Assembly (NCBI GenBank): GCA_011389985.1
Contig: JAABTH010000003.1
Span: forward strand, 1 to 64,000
Length of the DNA stretch: 64,000 bases
Reading direction: 5' to 3'
From: Bacillota bacterium
GTDB lineage: Bacteria > Bacillota > Dethiobacteria > DTU022
Part shown: positions 19,263 to 27,810 of the stretch, piece by piece
How positions within the stretch are numbered: position 1 is the stretch's first letter
Layout: every line of letters begins with the position of its first letter
Notes under the pieces: model-generated
Seen by the model: only the letters and a program-made list of their open reading frames with translations
Told to the model about the DNA's origin: nothing
Databases searched by the model: none
Translations under genes and position numbers: made by a program

Positions 19263-19589
19263 TTATCCTAGCAGGCTCTGCAGTTTCATTGCCAGCGACA
19301 TATCGCCTTTTACTTTCAGCTTGCCGGCCATGAAAGCGGAAGTTGCATTAAGTTTGCCATCGAGCATGGCATCGAAGTCATCTGCTGCCATGGAAATAGT
19401 GATATTGGGACTGTCATGAGCGCCCTCAACAACTGTGGCTTTGCCATCGTCAACCACGGCATGAAAAACTCCGCCATTGTCTCCTGAAAGATCAAACTGG
19501 TATACTGCGCTGACGCCTTTCATTTTTGAAGCATCTGCAGCCTCGATTTTCTTGTTAAGGTTATCTAAAAGCGTTTTAAATTCTGCCAT
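19263..19589 (-). CDS. SCP2 sterol-binding-domain protein
   Basis: Soluble protein of 108 residues. The whole protein matches the SCP-2 fold: an N-terminal helix, AVYQFDLSGDNGGVFHAVV, a DSPNITISMAADDFDAML strand-helix and the C-terminal KLNATSAFMAGKLKVKGD motif. In the family this domain binds lipids or acyl-CoA; the bacterial single-domain forms have no proven role. The frame is open much further upstream, but aaggagg lies just before ATG 19589. It stands alone on the minus strand where B. subtilis carries rnmV. Confidence 0.85.
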   Translation of the reverse strand: MAEFKTLLDNLNKKIEAADASKMKGVSAVYQFDLSGDNGGVFHAVVDDGKATVVEGAHDSPNITISMAADDFDAMLDGKLNATSAFMAGKLKVKGDMSLAMKLQSLLG

Positions 19590-19819
19590 CTTATAATTTG
19601 CCTCCTTAAAATTATAAATAAACGAAACAGTCAGGATAAGCTGATTTAATTCGCGGCCCTCCTTTCTGAGTCTCAATTGCTTAAACAGGTGAATTATTAC
19701 TCTTGTTAAATATATTATAAGGCATAAATGCCGATTTGTCATTATATTTTTGCAATAAATCAGTCTAAACAAAATATTATTCAGCCAAATCTCAATAATC
19801 AGCTATAGCATAGACAGGT

Positions 19820-19849
19820 TTGACCTTAATAGAGTTAGAGGGATAAAAT
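19820..19849 (+). promoter_or_regulatory. Promoter of rsmA
   Basis: TTGACC (19820-19825), 18-bp spacer, TAAAAT (19844-19849), 37 bases before the TTG start. Confidence 0.6.
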
Positions 19850-19885
19850 AAGAAAGTAATTATATATATGTCGGGAGGGTGTAGA

Positions 19886-20755
19886 TTGACCAATATCCCG
19901 GATGTAACTTCACCACGGGTGCTCAGAGAGTTATTAGAAAGTCACTGTCTTCACCCGCACAAACAATGGGGGCAAAACTTCCTGATCGACGGTAATATTG
20001 TCCGGAAGATAATAACCGCTTTGGAGGCAGAGCAAGGGGATTCTGTTGTAGAGATTGGACCCGGTGCGGGCGCTTTAACAGTTGCCCTGGCCGGTAAAGG
20101 TGCTGACGTTCTTGCTGTTGAAATTGATCGCGGTCTTGGTGCCATGCTGGGTAAAATACTTCAGCCTCTTCCTAATATTGAACTGCTCATAAAGGATGCT
20201 CTCGGGATAAATTGGCGTGATCTTATTGCTAAAAAGTTTCCTTTCGGCCATCCTGTTAAACTTGTTTCAAACCTGCCTTATGTAATATCAGGACCATTTA
20301 TGTATAATATCTTTCAAGAAAGATTTCCTTTTTCCCGCGCTGTTTTAATGTTTCAGAAAGAAGTCGCTGGGCGGCTTGTTGCCGGGCCGGGAGAGAGTGA
20401 CTACAGTGCCCTTTCCGTGCTTTGCGGTTATTTTTGCAAAGGTGAAATATTATTTAACGTTGGCAGCAATGTTTTCTGGCCCAAGCCTAAAGTAGGCTCG
20501 GCTGTAATACTTTTGCTGCCAAGAGACCGGATGCTTGGTGATGAGGAGGAACACTTCATTAAAATGGTCCAGGGACTATTTCGACATCGGCGAAAAACAG
20601 TTCTTAACAACATGGTTAGTTATTATAATTTATCACGTAAAAAAGTTTTATTGTTACTGGATGACTCCGGAATTATACCTACTGAACGCCCTGAACGGTT
20701 AAGTGTGGAACAGTTTGCATTGTTAGCCCGGATAACTTATAATTACCTAAACTAA
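19886..20755 (+). CDS. rsmA: 16S rRNA dimethyladenosine transferase RsmA (KsgA)
   Basis: Dimethylates two adjacent adenosines near the 3' end of 16S rRNA. The 289 residues have the signature GQNFLID (29-35), the SAM-binding VVEIGPGAGALT (54-65), and the catalytic NLPY (129-132), followed by the helical C-terminal domain. An ATG at 19868 is in frame but precedes the gggaggg site (19873-19879), so TTG 19886 is the likely start. Next in line is a YkuK-family gene instead of the sporulation protease gene yabG. Confidence 0.95.
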   Translation: MTNIPDVTSPRVLRELLESHCLHPHKQWGQNFLIDGNIVRKIITALEAEQGDSVVEIGPGAGALTVALAGKGADVLAVEIDRGLGAMLGKILQPLPNIELLIKDALGINWRDLIAKKFPFGHPVKLVSNLPYVISGPFMYNIFQERFPFSRAVLMFQKEVAGRLVAGPGESDYSALSVLCGYFCKGEILFNVGSNVFWPKPKVGSAVILLLPRDRMLGDEEEHFIKMVQGLFRHRRKTVLNNMVSYYNLSRKKVLLLLDDSGIIPTERPERLSVEQFALLARITYNYLN

Positions 20756-20780
20756 ATAACAATGAAAGGTCGCAGACCGG

Positions 20781-21257
20781 ATGTTCTTTACAAGCCCGTC
20801 AATGGGTCAGATATCTTTTCAGGAACTGTTTGATGATTTGGTTGGCTATACGAACCAGTATCCTGATGATACTTACAAGCTTATTATAGGCACTGACTCC
20901 CACTCTTTCCTCAATAGTTCTGTTATCTTCGTTACCGCTGTTGTTGTGCACCGGATCGGTAAAGGTGGCCGTTTCTATTATCATAAGCAAAAAACGCGAT
21001 ACATGGAGAGCCTTCGCCAGAGGATCTATTATGAAACATTTTTAAGCCTTGAGGTTGCGACCCGTCTGACAGAGCAGCTTGCGCAAAACGGTGAAACTCG
21101 GCTTAATGTGGAGATCCACCTTGATGTGGGCGAAAAAGGTGAAACCCGGGATATTATCAAGGAAGTTGTAGGAATGGTCATCGGCAGCGGATACCAGGCA
21201 TGCATCAAGCCGGATTCTTATGGCGCGACAACAGTGGCCGATCGTTTTACAAAATAG
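20781..21257 (+). CDS. YkuK/DUF458 family RNase H-like protein
   Basis: Soluble protein of 158 residues. The core IIGTDSHSF (about 33-41) supplies a leading Asp on an RNase H-like first strand, and LDVGEKGETRD (112-122) a second acidic cluster, as in the DUF458/YkuK family, which is predicted but not shown to be a nuclease. ATG start, with gaaagg 12 bases upstream; 25 bases after rsmA and probably co-transcribed. Its place between rsmA and veg is not the B. subtilis one. Confidence 0.8.
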   Translation: MFFTSPSMGQISFQELFDDLVGYTNQYPDDTYKLIIGTDSHSFLNSSVIFVTAVVVHRIGKGGRFYYHKQKTRYMESLRQRIYYETFLSLEVATRLTEQLAQNGETRLNVEIHLDVGEKGETRDIIKEVVGMVIGSGYQACIKPDSYGATTVADRFTK

Positions 21258-21316
21258 CCAAAATATAATCTTTATCCTCTTTGTCCCCTGATTAGAGCCC
21301 TATATCTCCCGCTTTC

Positions 21317-21346
21317 TTGACATAATGGCTGATATTATGTTATACT
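21317..21346 (+). promoter_or_regulatory. Strong promoter of veg
   Basis: TTGACA (21317-21322), 18-bp spacer with TG at 21338-21339, TATACT (21341-21346). The B. subtilis veg promoter is a well-known strong sigma-A promoter, and this one is similarly near consensus. Confidence 0.85.
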
Positions 21347-21377
21347 CATACTCAGAATAATTATAAGGTGGTTTTAA

Positions 21378-21644
21378 ATGGTGGCTAAAGATGTCCTATT
21401 TGAAATCCGCAAGAAGCTTGAGTCGCATATAGGTGAGAAGATAAAGCTGCGGGCAAATCGCGGCAGGCGTAAGACCTACGAAAAAGAGGGAGTTTTGGAA
21501 AGCATATATCCTTCAATCTTTATAGTCAGGGTAGATGAAAACAATTACTTCCAAAGGCTGTCATTCAGCTACGCGGATGTACTGACCGAAACTGTGGAAC
21601 TAAGCTTTAATGAAGGTGAACTGCGCCGAACAGTCGGCTTGTAG
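21378..21644 (+). CDS. veg: Veg protein
   Basis: Small protein of 88 residues, nearly colinear with B. subtilis Veg (LFEIRKKLESHIGEKIKLRA, about 7-26; then ANRGRRKTYEKEGVLE). Veg is a short beta-barrel protein reported to influence biofilm genes; its molecular role is unclear. ATG start with aaggtgg upstream, own strong promoter and terminator, so it is probably highly expressed. The sspF spore protein gene that follows veg in Bacillus is absent here. Confidence 0.92.
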   Translation: MVAKDVLFEIRKKLESHIGEKIKLRANRGRRKTYEKEGVLESIYPSIFIVRVDENNYFQRLSFSYADVLTETVELSFNEGELRRTVGL

Positions 21645-21733
21645 AGCCTGGTGGAAAATAATGCTTATTGATTTGCCCGGCGTGGCAAATGAAAGAAGTC
21701 TTAAAAATGTCGCTAATTAAATCTAGCGCGTAA

Positions 21734-21761
21734 GTCGGATCTGCAAAGATCCGGCTTTTTT
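21734..21761 (+). terminator. Terminator of veg
   Basis: 9-bp stem (21734-21742 with 21747-21755), GCAA tetraloop, run of T. Confidence 0.9.
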
Positions 21762-21790
21762 ATTTAGAAAAAAGGAGGGTTCAATAGGCG

Positions 21791-22660
21791 ATGAAATTAA
21801 AAGACATTAATAAGATCTGTGTAGTCGGAGCAGGTAACATGGGACACCAGATCTCCATGCTTGCAGCATTAAATGGTTTTAAAGTTGACTGCATCGATTC
21901 CAGCCGGGAACAACTGGATAAAGCTGAAGAATTTGCGGATTCTTACCTGCCCGGACGTGTTTCAAAGGGTAAGTTAACTGAAGAAGAGGCATCCAGAATC
22001 AGGGCAAACCTGGTTTTTACCCAGGATATCGAGGCAGGTGCGGCAGAAGCTGATTTTGCAGTCGAAGCGGTTACAGAAGTGCTCGAAGTGAAAAAAAAGA
22101 TATTTAGGCAGCTTGATCGGATTATGCCCCCGAAAGCCGTAATAACCACAAACAGTTCATTTTTTGTTAGTTCTTTGCTTGCTGGAGAAACAAAACGGCC
22201 TGATAAAGTATGTAACATGCACTTTTTTAACCCAGCCCTGGTAATGAAATGTGTAGAAGTGGTTAAAGGGCAGCATACAGCTGAAGAAACAGCCGAGTTA
22301 ACAATGGAACTTGCAAGATATCTTGGTAAGGTGCCTGTTTTGCTGAAAAAAGAGATATACGGATTTCTTGTGAACAGGATCCTGGCGGCAATAAATAATG
22401 AAGCTTTATATCTATTGGAAACTGAAGTTGCGTCTGCCGAGGATATCGACAGCGCAGTGACAAATGCGCTTGGACATCCGCTTGGACCATTCAGCCTGAT
22501 GGATCTAACCGGCATAGATCTTTCATATCATATCACGATGGAAAGATACCGCGAAACAGGAGCGGCTGCAGATAAACCCTCGCCGACAATCGTTGAAAAG
22601 TATGCTAAAGGTGAGTGGGGTAAAAAGACCGGTATTGGTTTTTATTGCTATACAGACTAA
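21791..22660 (+). CDS. 3-hydroxyacyl-CoA (3-hydroxybutyryl-CoA) dehydrogenase
   Basis: NAD-dependent oxidation or reduction of 3-hydroxyacyl-CoA, as in butyrate metabolism or beta-oxidation. The 289 residues show a Rossmann motif GAGNMG (13-18), the TTNSSFFVSSLL segment, the catalytic His in MHFFNPALVMKCVEVV and the C-terminal dimerisation domain (GHPLGPFSLMDLTGIDL). The size matches Hbd/PaaH. ATG start after aaaggaggg. It stands alone, without crotonase, thiolase or acyl-CoA dehydrogenase beside it, so the pathway cannot be fixed from this window. Confidence 0.88.
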   Translation: MKLKDINKICVVGAGNMGHQISMLAALNGFKVDCIDSSREQLDKAEEFADSYLPGRVSKGKLTEEEASRIRANLVFTQDIEAGAAEADFAVEAVTEVLEVKKKIFRQLDRIMPPKAVITTNSSFFVSSLLAGETKRPDKVCNMHFFNPALVMKCVEVVKGQHTAEETAELTMELARYLGKVPVLLKKEIYGFLVNRILAAINNEALYLLETEVASAEDIDSAVTNALGHPLGPFSLMDLTGIDLSYHITMERYRETGAAADKPSPTIVEKYAKGEWGKKTGIGFYCYTD

Positions 22661-22777
22661 TTATTCTGTTATACTTTCAATATATCCAGCATACACAATA
22701 ACGGCAGGATTAAGCTTATCTTTGTAGAATAGCGATTGCAATGATAATTTATCTGGTTTTATCGGGAGGGATTAATT

Positions 22778-23293
22778 TTGAAAGCTTTATTGGTGATTGA
22801 TATGCTCGTCGATTTTATTGATCCTTCAGGCGCGCTTTACATAGGGCCTGTAGCCGGAGAGCTGACTTCAGCTGTCAGGGATCGCCTGGAATCTTACCAT
22901 GTTTCGGGAGATACAGTTATTTATATATGCGACCGTCATCTTGAAGATGATCGGGAATTTGATATCTTCCCGCCGCACTCTATCGACGGCACCGGTGGAA
23001 GCGATATTGTGAGCGAACTCACACCTCGTAATGGTGAAAGGGTAATCTATAAAAGGCGTTACAGCGCTTTTTATGGAACGGATCTGGATCTTACCCTCCG
23101 TGAAAAGGGTATAACAGAACTGGAATTGGCAGGTTGTGTTACAAACATCTGTATTCTTTATACGGCAGCTGAAGCGCGCATGCTAAATTACAAAGTTATC
23201 GTATTTGAAAAAGCAGTTAATGGATTTGATCCTGAAGCGCACCGTTTCGCCCTGCAGGAAATGGAAAAAACATTAGGAGTTACCCTTAAATAG
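22778..23293 (+). CDS. Nicotinamidase/isochorismatase family hydrolase
   Basis: Cysteine hydrolase of 171 residues with the complete triad: Asp 8 (LLVIDMLVDF), Lys 92 (YKRRYSAF) and Cys 125 (GCVTNICILYTA). A metal site is suggested by DRH at 52-54. It is followed after 18 bases by a nicotinate phosphoribosyltransferase, which makes nicotinamidase (nicotinamide to nicotinate) the best guess. TTG start with gggaggg upstream. With the next gene it forms an NAD-salvage pair inserted before ispE. Confidence 0.82.
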   Translation: MKALLVIDMLVDFIDPSGALYIGPVAGELTSAVRDRLESYHVSGDTVIYICDRHLEDDREFDIFPPHSIDGTGGSDIVSELTPRNGERVIYKRRYSAFYGTDLDLTLREKGITELELAGCVTNICILYTAAEARMLNYKVIVFEKAVNGFDPEAHRFALQEMEKTLGVTLK

Positions 23294-23311
23294 CAGACTT
23301 GGAGGTATCAG

Positions 23312-24352
23312 ATGAAAGGCAAAGATTTTATCACGCTAGAAGATGTAGCCACTATAGAGGTAAAAGCTGATGCGCGTTATTTTTCAGCTTCCGGCGCTGA
23401 AATAGAAAAGGGATTGACCAGCGACATCTACTTTATTCGTACCAGGGATCTTCTTGGATCAATGAATCTTGCAGATACAGTTGTAACTGCCGAGATATTT
23501 TCATCAAAAGGGGGAACTTTGGCTGGAATAGATGAAACTTTGTATATGCTGCGCAATCGCGATCTTGAAATATGGGCCCTCTCTGAAGGAGAAAAAATGT
23601 CTGCTAAAGAGGTAGTGATGCGTATAAAAGGCCGATACAGTGATTTTGGTATCTATGAAACGGCACTTCTCGGTATTCTTTCCAGCTCCAGCGGTTGGGC
23701 CACTGCGGCGGGAGAATGCAAGGAGGCAGCGGGAGGTCGCACAGTAATCAGCTACGGGGCAAGGCATTTGCATCCCTCTGTTGCTCCCGTTATGGAAAGA
23801 GCTGCAGTTATTGGCGGCGCTGATGCCTGCAGTTGTGTTCTCGGAGCACTGTTGCTGGGTAGGGCACCTGTAGGAACAGTGCCCCATGCTGCCTTTCTGA
23901 TAGCTGGAGATACTGTTGAACTGGCAAAAGCATACGATAAATTTGTGCCTGAAGAGGCTCAGCGTATTATTCTTGTTGATACCTTCAAAGATGAAGCTGA
24001 AGAAGCCTTACGTGTGGCCGAAGCTCTGGGTCAAAATCTAAATGGGATTCGCCTTGATACCCCCGGCGAAAGAGGTGGAGTGACCGCAGGCTTGGTTAAA
24101 GAAGTTAGAGCCCGCCTTGACCAGGCAGGTCATGAACATGTTCAGATTATTGTTTCAGGTGGTTTAAACTTAGAGCGTATTGCTTCACTTGCTGAGGCAG
24201 GAGCTGATGTCTTTGGCGTTGGCAGCTATATTTCACGCGCTCCGGCAATTGACATGACCATGGACTTAAAAGAGGTGAGCAACCTGGCAGTAGCGAAAAG
24301 AGGCCGCATACCGGGAATTACCGACAACAAGCGCCTGCAAAAGATTAACTGA
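23312..24352 (+). CDS. Nicotinate phosphoribosyltransferase
   Basis: Joins nicotinate and PRPP to nicotinate mononucleotide. The 346 residues fit the short bacterial/archaeal form: an N-terminal domain ending near residue 115, then the barrel with ISYGARHLHP, GTVPHAAFL (a substrate-binding segment), LVDTFKDE, GIRLDTPGERGG and IIVSGGLN. ATG start after ttggagg. The stop overlaps the ispE start by one base, so expression is coupled to isoprenoid synthesis. Assigned as NAD salvage from sequence and the neighbouring amidase. Confidence 0.88.
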   Translation: MKGKDFITLEDVATIEVKADARYFSASGAEIEKGLTSDIYFIRTRDLLGSMNLADTVVTAEIFSSKGGTLAGIDETLYMLRNRDLEIWALSEGEKMSAKEVVMRIKGRYSDFGIYETALLGILSSSSGWATAAGECKEAAGGRTVISYGARHLHPSVAPVMERAAVIGGADACSCVLGALLLGRAPVGTVPHAAFLIAGDTVELAKAYDKFVPEEAQRIILVDTFKDEAEEALRVAEALGQNLNGIRLDTPGERGGVTAGLVKEVRARLDQAGHEHVQIIVSGGLNLERIASLAEAGADVFGVGSYISRAPAIDMTMDLKEVSNLAVAKRGRIPGITDNKRLQKIN

Positions 24353-25245
24353 TGCAAAGAGTCCTACGGGTTAAGGCTCCAGCTAAAATTAATCTAGGCT
24401 TAAATGTTTTGAGTAGACGACCGGATGGCTACCATGATATTGAAACAGTTATGCAGCAGATATCTCTTGCTGATACAATTTTAATAGAGCCAAATTCTTC
24501 TCCGGAAAGAATATTTTTCTGTACAGATCCCGGTCTGTCAACTGAAGACAACCTTGTTTGCAGGGCATCTGATCTGATGGTAAAAGAGGCCGGAAATAAG
24601 GCATCGGGAATGAAGATTACTCTTTATAAAAATATACCCGTTGCTGCCGGACTGGCCGGAGGCAGCAGTGATGCAGCTGCTGTTCTGCGAGGACTGAATC
24701 GTTTTTGGAAACTTGATTTTGATGAGCAGGTTTTAATGGAAATAGGTGCCCGAATTGGTTCAGATGTACCGTTTTGTCTTCGTGGTGGGACGGCTCTTGC
24801 CCGGGGACGTGGAGAAAAACTTGATTCACTTCCACCTCTTCCATTTTACTGGGTCACCCTGGTTCTTCCGCTAGGAATAAAAATATCTACTGCCGAGGCA
24901 TATAGATCTTTTGATCATAAAATGATCGGTAAGCTTTCCCTAAAGCCTCTTTTAAAAGCGATAAAGAGTCGAAACAGGCTTAAAGTAGAATCTTGGATGA
25001 CAAAAGAAACAGTTAATACACTGGAATCGGCTGAGCTGCCCGGAACTGATTTAATCAGAACGCTAAAAGCAAAACTACGTGATCATGGGTTGTGGCCAAT
25101 TTATTCCGGCAGTGGACCTGCTTTTTTTATGCTCTTTAAAGAGTATTCAATTGCTGTAACTGCTGCACGGTTGGCCGAAACTTTAGGGGCTGATGCTTAC
25201 CTCTGCTGGACAGAAAATAATTTAGAGGGGTGTTTTTATGTTTGA
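24352..25245 (+). CDS. ispE: 4-diphosphocytidyl-2-C-methyl-D-erythritol kinase
   Basis: GHMP kinase of the MEP isoprenoid pathway, 297 residues. The start VKAPAKINLGLNVLSRRPDGYH, cut here to its first part VKAPAKINLGLNVL (residues 6-19), the ATP loop PVAAGLAGGSSDAAA (about 97-111) and the C-terminal SGSGPAFFML are diagnostic. ATG start overlaps the preceding stop; no clear ribosome binding site, consistent with translational coupling. The next gene overlaps by 8 bases. In B. subtilis ispE also lies between veg and spoVG. Confidence 0.95.
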   Translation: MQRVLRVKAPAKINLGLNVLSRRPDGYHDIETVMQQISLADTILIEPNSSPERIFFCTDPGLSTEDNLVCRASDLMVKEAGNKASGMKITLYKNIPVAAGLAGGSSDAAAVLRGLNRFWKLDFDEQVLMEIGARIGSDVPFCLRGGTALARGRGEKLDSLPPLPFYWVTLVLPLGIKISTAEAYRSFDHKMIGKLSLKPLLKAIKSRNRLKVESWMTKETVNTLESAELPGTDLIRTLKAKLRDHGLWPIYSGSGPAFFMLFKEYSIAVTAARLAETLGADAYLCWTENNLEGCFYV

Positions 25246-25987
25246 CGCAATTGTGTTGGCCGGCACCGGAAAACCGGAGCCGTTAACTGAACAGGAAAAG
25301 GTCTTAAATAAAGCGTTCATAACTATACATGAAAAACCGCTAATTGCTTATATTTTGGAGGCACTTAAGAAAGCTTCATCTATCGGGAAGGTGGCAGTTG
25401 TCGGCCCTGTAGAAGGTCTAGAAGAGATTCATCTTGAAAGATATGATTTTGAACTGGTTCCAGAGCAGGGAACAATGTTGGATAATGTGGCTGCCGGTTT
25501 TAATGTTGTTAATAATAATCGTCTCTGTCTGGTTGTAACAGGAGATATACCCCTGATTACCCCTGCAGTTATTGATCAGTTCATTGAACAATGTCAACCA
25601 TACGATTACGACCTGTACTATCCCGTTTTAAAGAGTGAAACATGTCTGAAAAGATTTCCGGACACCGAGCGTACTTATGTGCGGCTAAAAGAGGGTTTGG
25701 TGACCGGCGGAAATATAGCACTGCTCAATCCGGAATGGTTTCTCGCGAGCAGATCCAGGCTTGAAATGTTTATATCATACAGGAAAAAACCTCTGAAACT
25801 TTTACGTATTTTTCCACCCCTGTTTATATTAAAATACCTTTTTAAAACACTTTCGGTAACTGATCTTGAACTTTTTCTATCGCATCTATTCAATTTTAAA
25901 GCCAGGGCTGTATTCAGCCAGTCTGCTGAAATTGCTATTGATGTTGATAAACTAAGTGACTTGGAACTGGTGAGGAATAATTTATAA
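25238..25987 (+). CDS. MobA-like nucleotidyltransferase
   Basis: Protein of 249 residues with an NTP-transferase fold: IVLAGTGKPEPLT at the N-terminus is a modified form of the LAGGxSxRMG loop (no Arg), and VVTGDIPLITPAVIDQF is the metal-binding DxP strand. The C-terminal third is rich in hydrophobic and basic residues (KKPLKLLRIFPPLFILKYLF), suggesting membrane association. ATG start with gaggggtg upstream, overlapping ispE. Similar genes occur after ispE in many Clostridia; substrate unknown. Confidence 0.75.
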   Translation: MFDAIVLAGTGKPEPLTEQEKVLNKAFITIHEKPLIAYILEALKKASSIGKVAVVGPVEGLEEIHLERYDFELVPEQGTMLDNVAAGFNVVNNNRLCLVVTGDIPLITPAVIDQFIEQCQPYDYDLYYPVLKSETCLKRFPDTERTYVRLKEGLVTGGNIALLNPEWFLASRSRLEMFISYRKKPLKLLRIFPPLFILKYLFKTLSVTDLELFLSHLFNFKARAVFSQSAEIAIDVDKLSDLELVRNNL

Positions 25988-26321
25988 AAAGAGGATATGG
26001 TGCTTTTGATGTAAACTCTTGCCTGGTTTGAGAAAAATGTACGAAAATTTGTACGCTGTATTACAAAAAAACGTAATATTGTGCTGTGTATTAACCTGCC
26101 AGATTGTTTATAATGAAATTTAAAGATACTGGCAATTGGCACTATTTATATGAAATCCTATAGATTTTGTATTCTTCTTACTTTTTGCTACTTTCGTAAA
26201 TTATTTGTCACTAAGCAGGAACTTCATTTGAATTGTCGAAGTATTAAAATAATATTTGTTGAAGTTAAAATAATAATCGATAGGAATAATACTTAAAATT
26301 ACTTTGGAAGGTGGGCTTGGT
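25988..26321 (+). other. AT-rich spoVG upstream region
   Basis: 334 bases without a gene. It holds a TATAAT at 26109-26114 without a good -35, short hairpins (for example TATTAC/GTAATA near 26060-26080), two near-repeats gaagt(at)taaaataata, and a candidate sigma-H promoter (separate entry). Confidence 0.5.
26215..26243 (+). promoter_or_regulatory. Candidate sigma-H-type promoter of spoVG
   Basis: GCAGGAACT (26215-26223), 11-bp spacer, GTCGAAGTA (26235-26243). Against the Bacillus sigma-H consensus RNAGGAWWW-N11/12-RNNGAATWW there is one mismatch in each element, and the spacer equals that of B. subtilis spoVG. By inference only. Confidence 0.45.
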
Positions 26322-26597
26322 TTGGTCATAACCGATGTTCGCATCAGGAGATTGACTCAGGAAGGTAAAATGAGGGCTATCGTTTCAATTACTCTTAATG
26401 ACAAGTTTGTAGTACACGATGTAAGGGTTATAGAAGGTAATAATGGTTTGTTTGTAGCGATGCCCAGTAAAAGGACCCCTAATGGAGAGTTCCGGGACAT
26501 TGCACACCCTATTAACATGGAAGCGAGACAGGTGATCCAGAAATCAGTTCTCGATGCTTATAACCGTGAACTGGAAACCGTGTCTGCTAAATCCTGA
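26322..26597 (+). CDS. spoVG: SpoVG family regulator
   Basis: DNA/RNA-binding protein of 91 residues, almost colinear with B. subtilis Spo[22 protein letters not shown] at the start, [20 protein letters not shown] and the invariant [11 protein letters not shown]. SpoVG is widespread beyond spore formers and regulates division, virulence or metabolism genes. A TTG at 26304 is in frame but overlaps the ggaaggtggg site; TTG 26322 gives the normal N-terminus. It is the only classical spo-named regulator in the block. Confidence 0.93.
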   Translation: MVITDVRIRRLTQEGKMRAIVSITLNDKFVVHDVRVIEGNNGLFVAMPSKRTPNGEFRDIAHPINMEARQVIQKSVLDAYNRELETVSAKS

Positions 26598-26617
26598 TTG
26601 TTTATTAAGGATGAATT

Positions 26618-26647
26618 TTGCTTCTCCCTGGCTTCCTGCAGTATAAT
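26618..26647 (+). promoter_or_regulatory. Promoter of glmU-prs
   Basis: TTGCTT (26618-26623), 18-bp spacer, TATAAT (26642-26647), 35 bases before the ATG. Confidence 0.7.
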
Positions 26648-26682
26648 AGATTTATTAATCTATACTGACGGGAGGTAAGTTG

Positions 26683-27675
26683 ATGGAACAGCCTTGGGCT
26701 GTAGTTTTAGCAGCGGGAGAAGGAAAAAGAATGTATTCGAGCCTGCCTAAAGTGTTGCACACACTTTGCGGCAGGCCAATGATTGATTATATCTTAAATA
26801 GCGCTGCTGAACTGACTTCAAATGTAGTAGTTGTTGTCGGTCACGGCGCTTCGCTCGTTAAAGAGAAATTGGGAGAACGATGGTTTTATGCTCTCCAAGA
26901 ACAGCAGTTGGGAACCGGTCATGCGTTAATGCAGGCTTTTAACCGGTTACCGGAAGAAGGAACACTTTTAGTGCTTTGCGGTGACACGCCCCTCTTAACG
27001 GGAGAAGATCTCAGGACCCTTTCAAGTAATAGATCAAATAGCGCTGCAACGGTTGCTACTGTTTCTGTAGAAGACCCTACTGGTTATGGTCGTATTGTTC
27101 GGAGCAATAATAATATTGTTGAACGTATCGTTGAAGAGAAAGATGCATCAGTAAAAGAAAAAAGGATAGTTGAAATAAATACTGGAACCTATAGTTTTGA
27201 CCTCCGATTAATAAAACATTACCTGCCGTTGTTGAAAAATGAAAATGCACAGGGCGAGTATTACCTTACTGATGTGATCAACATGTTGTATCAGGACGGT
27301 TACAGGGTAGAGGCTTTTCAGCTTGAAGATCACCGTGTTGGCCTGGGTATTAACAACCGGGTTCAGCTTGCTGAAGCAGCCAGGTTGATGCGGGATAGAA
27401 TAAACCGCAAATTGATGTGCAAAGGGGTAACTATAGAAGATCCTGCTGCAGTTTATATTGATTCTGGCGTAGAGGTTGGCGTTGACACAATAATTCGTCC
27501 TTCATCAATAATAGAGTCAGGTACTGTCATCGGTTCCGGTTGTATAATCGGGCCTGGAGCACACCTGCGCCAGGTTTTTATCGGTGACGGAGCGGTTATT
27601 GTAAATTCATACCTCCATAACTGCACTGTTGAAAAAGGAGCTAAAATAGGTCCTTACAAAGTGTTGAAGCCATAA
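26683..27675 (+). CDS. glmU: GlmU, C-terminally truncated (uridylyltransferase part only)
   Basis: GlmU normally acetylates glucosamine-1-phosphate (C-terminal domain) and adds UMP to make UDP-GlcNAc (N-terminal domain). The 330 residues keep a complete pyrophosphorylase domain: LAAGEGKRM (9-17), QLGTGHA, CGDTPLL, EINTGTYSF and GINNRVQLAEAARLMR. The left-handed beta helix begins near 250 but stops after a few hexapeptide turns at IGPYKVLKP, where E. coli GlmU continues for about 120 residues including the acetyltransferase centre. Only 135 bases lie before prs and they encode no remnant, so this is a deletion, not a simple stop. ATG 26683 follows ggagg. Confidence 0.9.
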   Translation: MEQPWAVVLAAGEGKRMYSSLPKVLHTLCGRPMIDYILNSAAELTSNVVVVVGHGASLVKEKLGERWFYALQEQQLGTGHALMQAFNRLPEEGTLLVLCGDTPLLTGEDLRTLSSNRSNSAATVATVSVEDPTGYGRIVRSNNNIVERIVEEKDASVKEKRIVEINTGTYSFDLRLIKHYLPLLKNENAQGEYYLTDVINMLYQDGYRVEAFQLEDHRVGLGINNRVQLAEAARLMRDRINRKLMCKGVTIEDPAAVYIDSGVEVGVDTIIRPSSIIESGTVIGSGCIIGPGAHLRQVFIGDGAVIVNSYLHNCTVEKGAKIGPYKVLKP

Positions 27676-27810
27676 ATTAAAGATTTAGTTCTGTATGGTT
27701 CTCTCCCGGCAGGAAATCAGGATCTTTAAAGAGAAGAGAATAAATCCCGTTAAGGTTTTATTCAGTTAACCATTCGGAAAACAAGGAATTATACTTCAGG
27801 AGGGTTCAAA

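Noticed and set aside
21661-21720. ATG-to-stop frame of 19 codons between veg and its terminator
   Set aside because: No ribosome binding site and no resemblance to the small spore protein SspF that lies here in Bacillus; likely chance.
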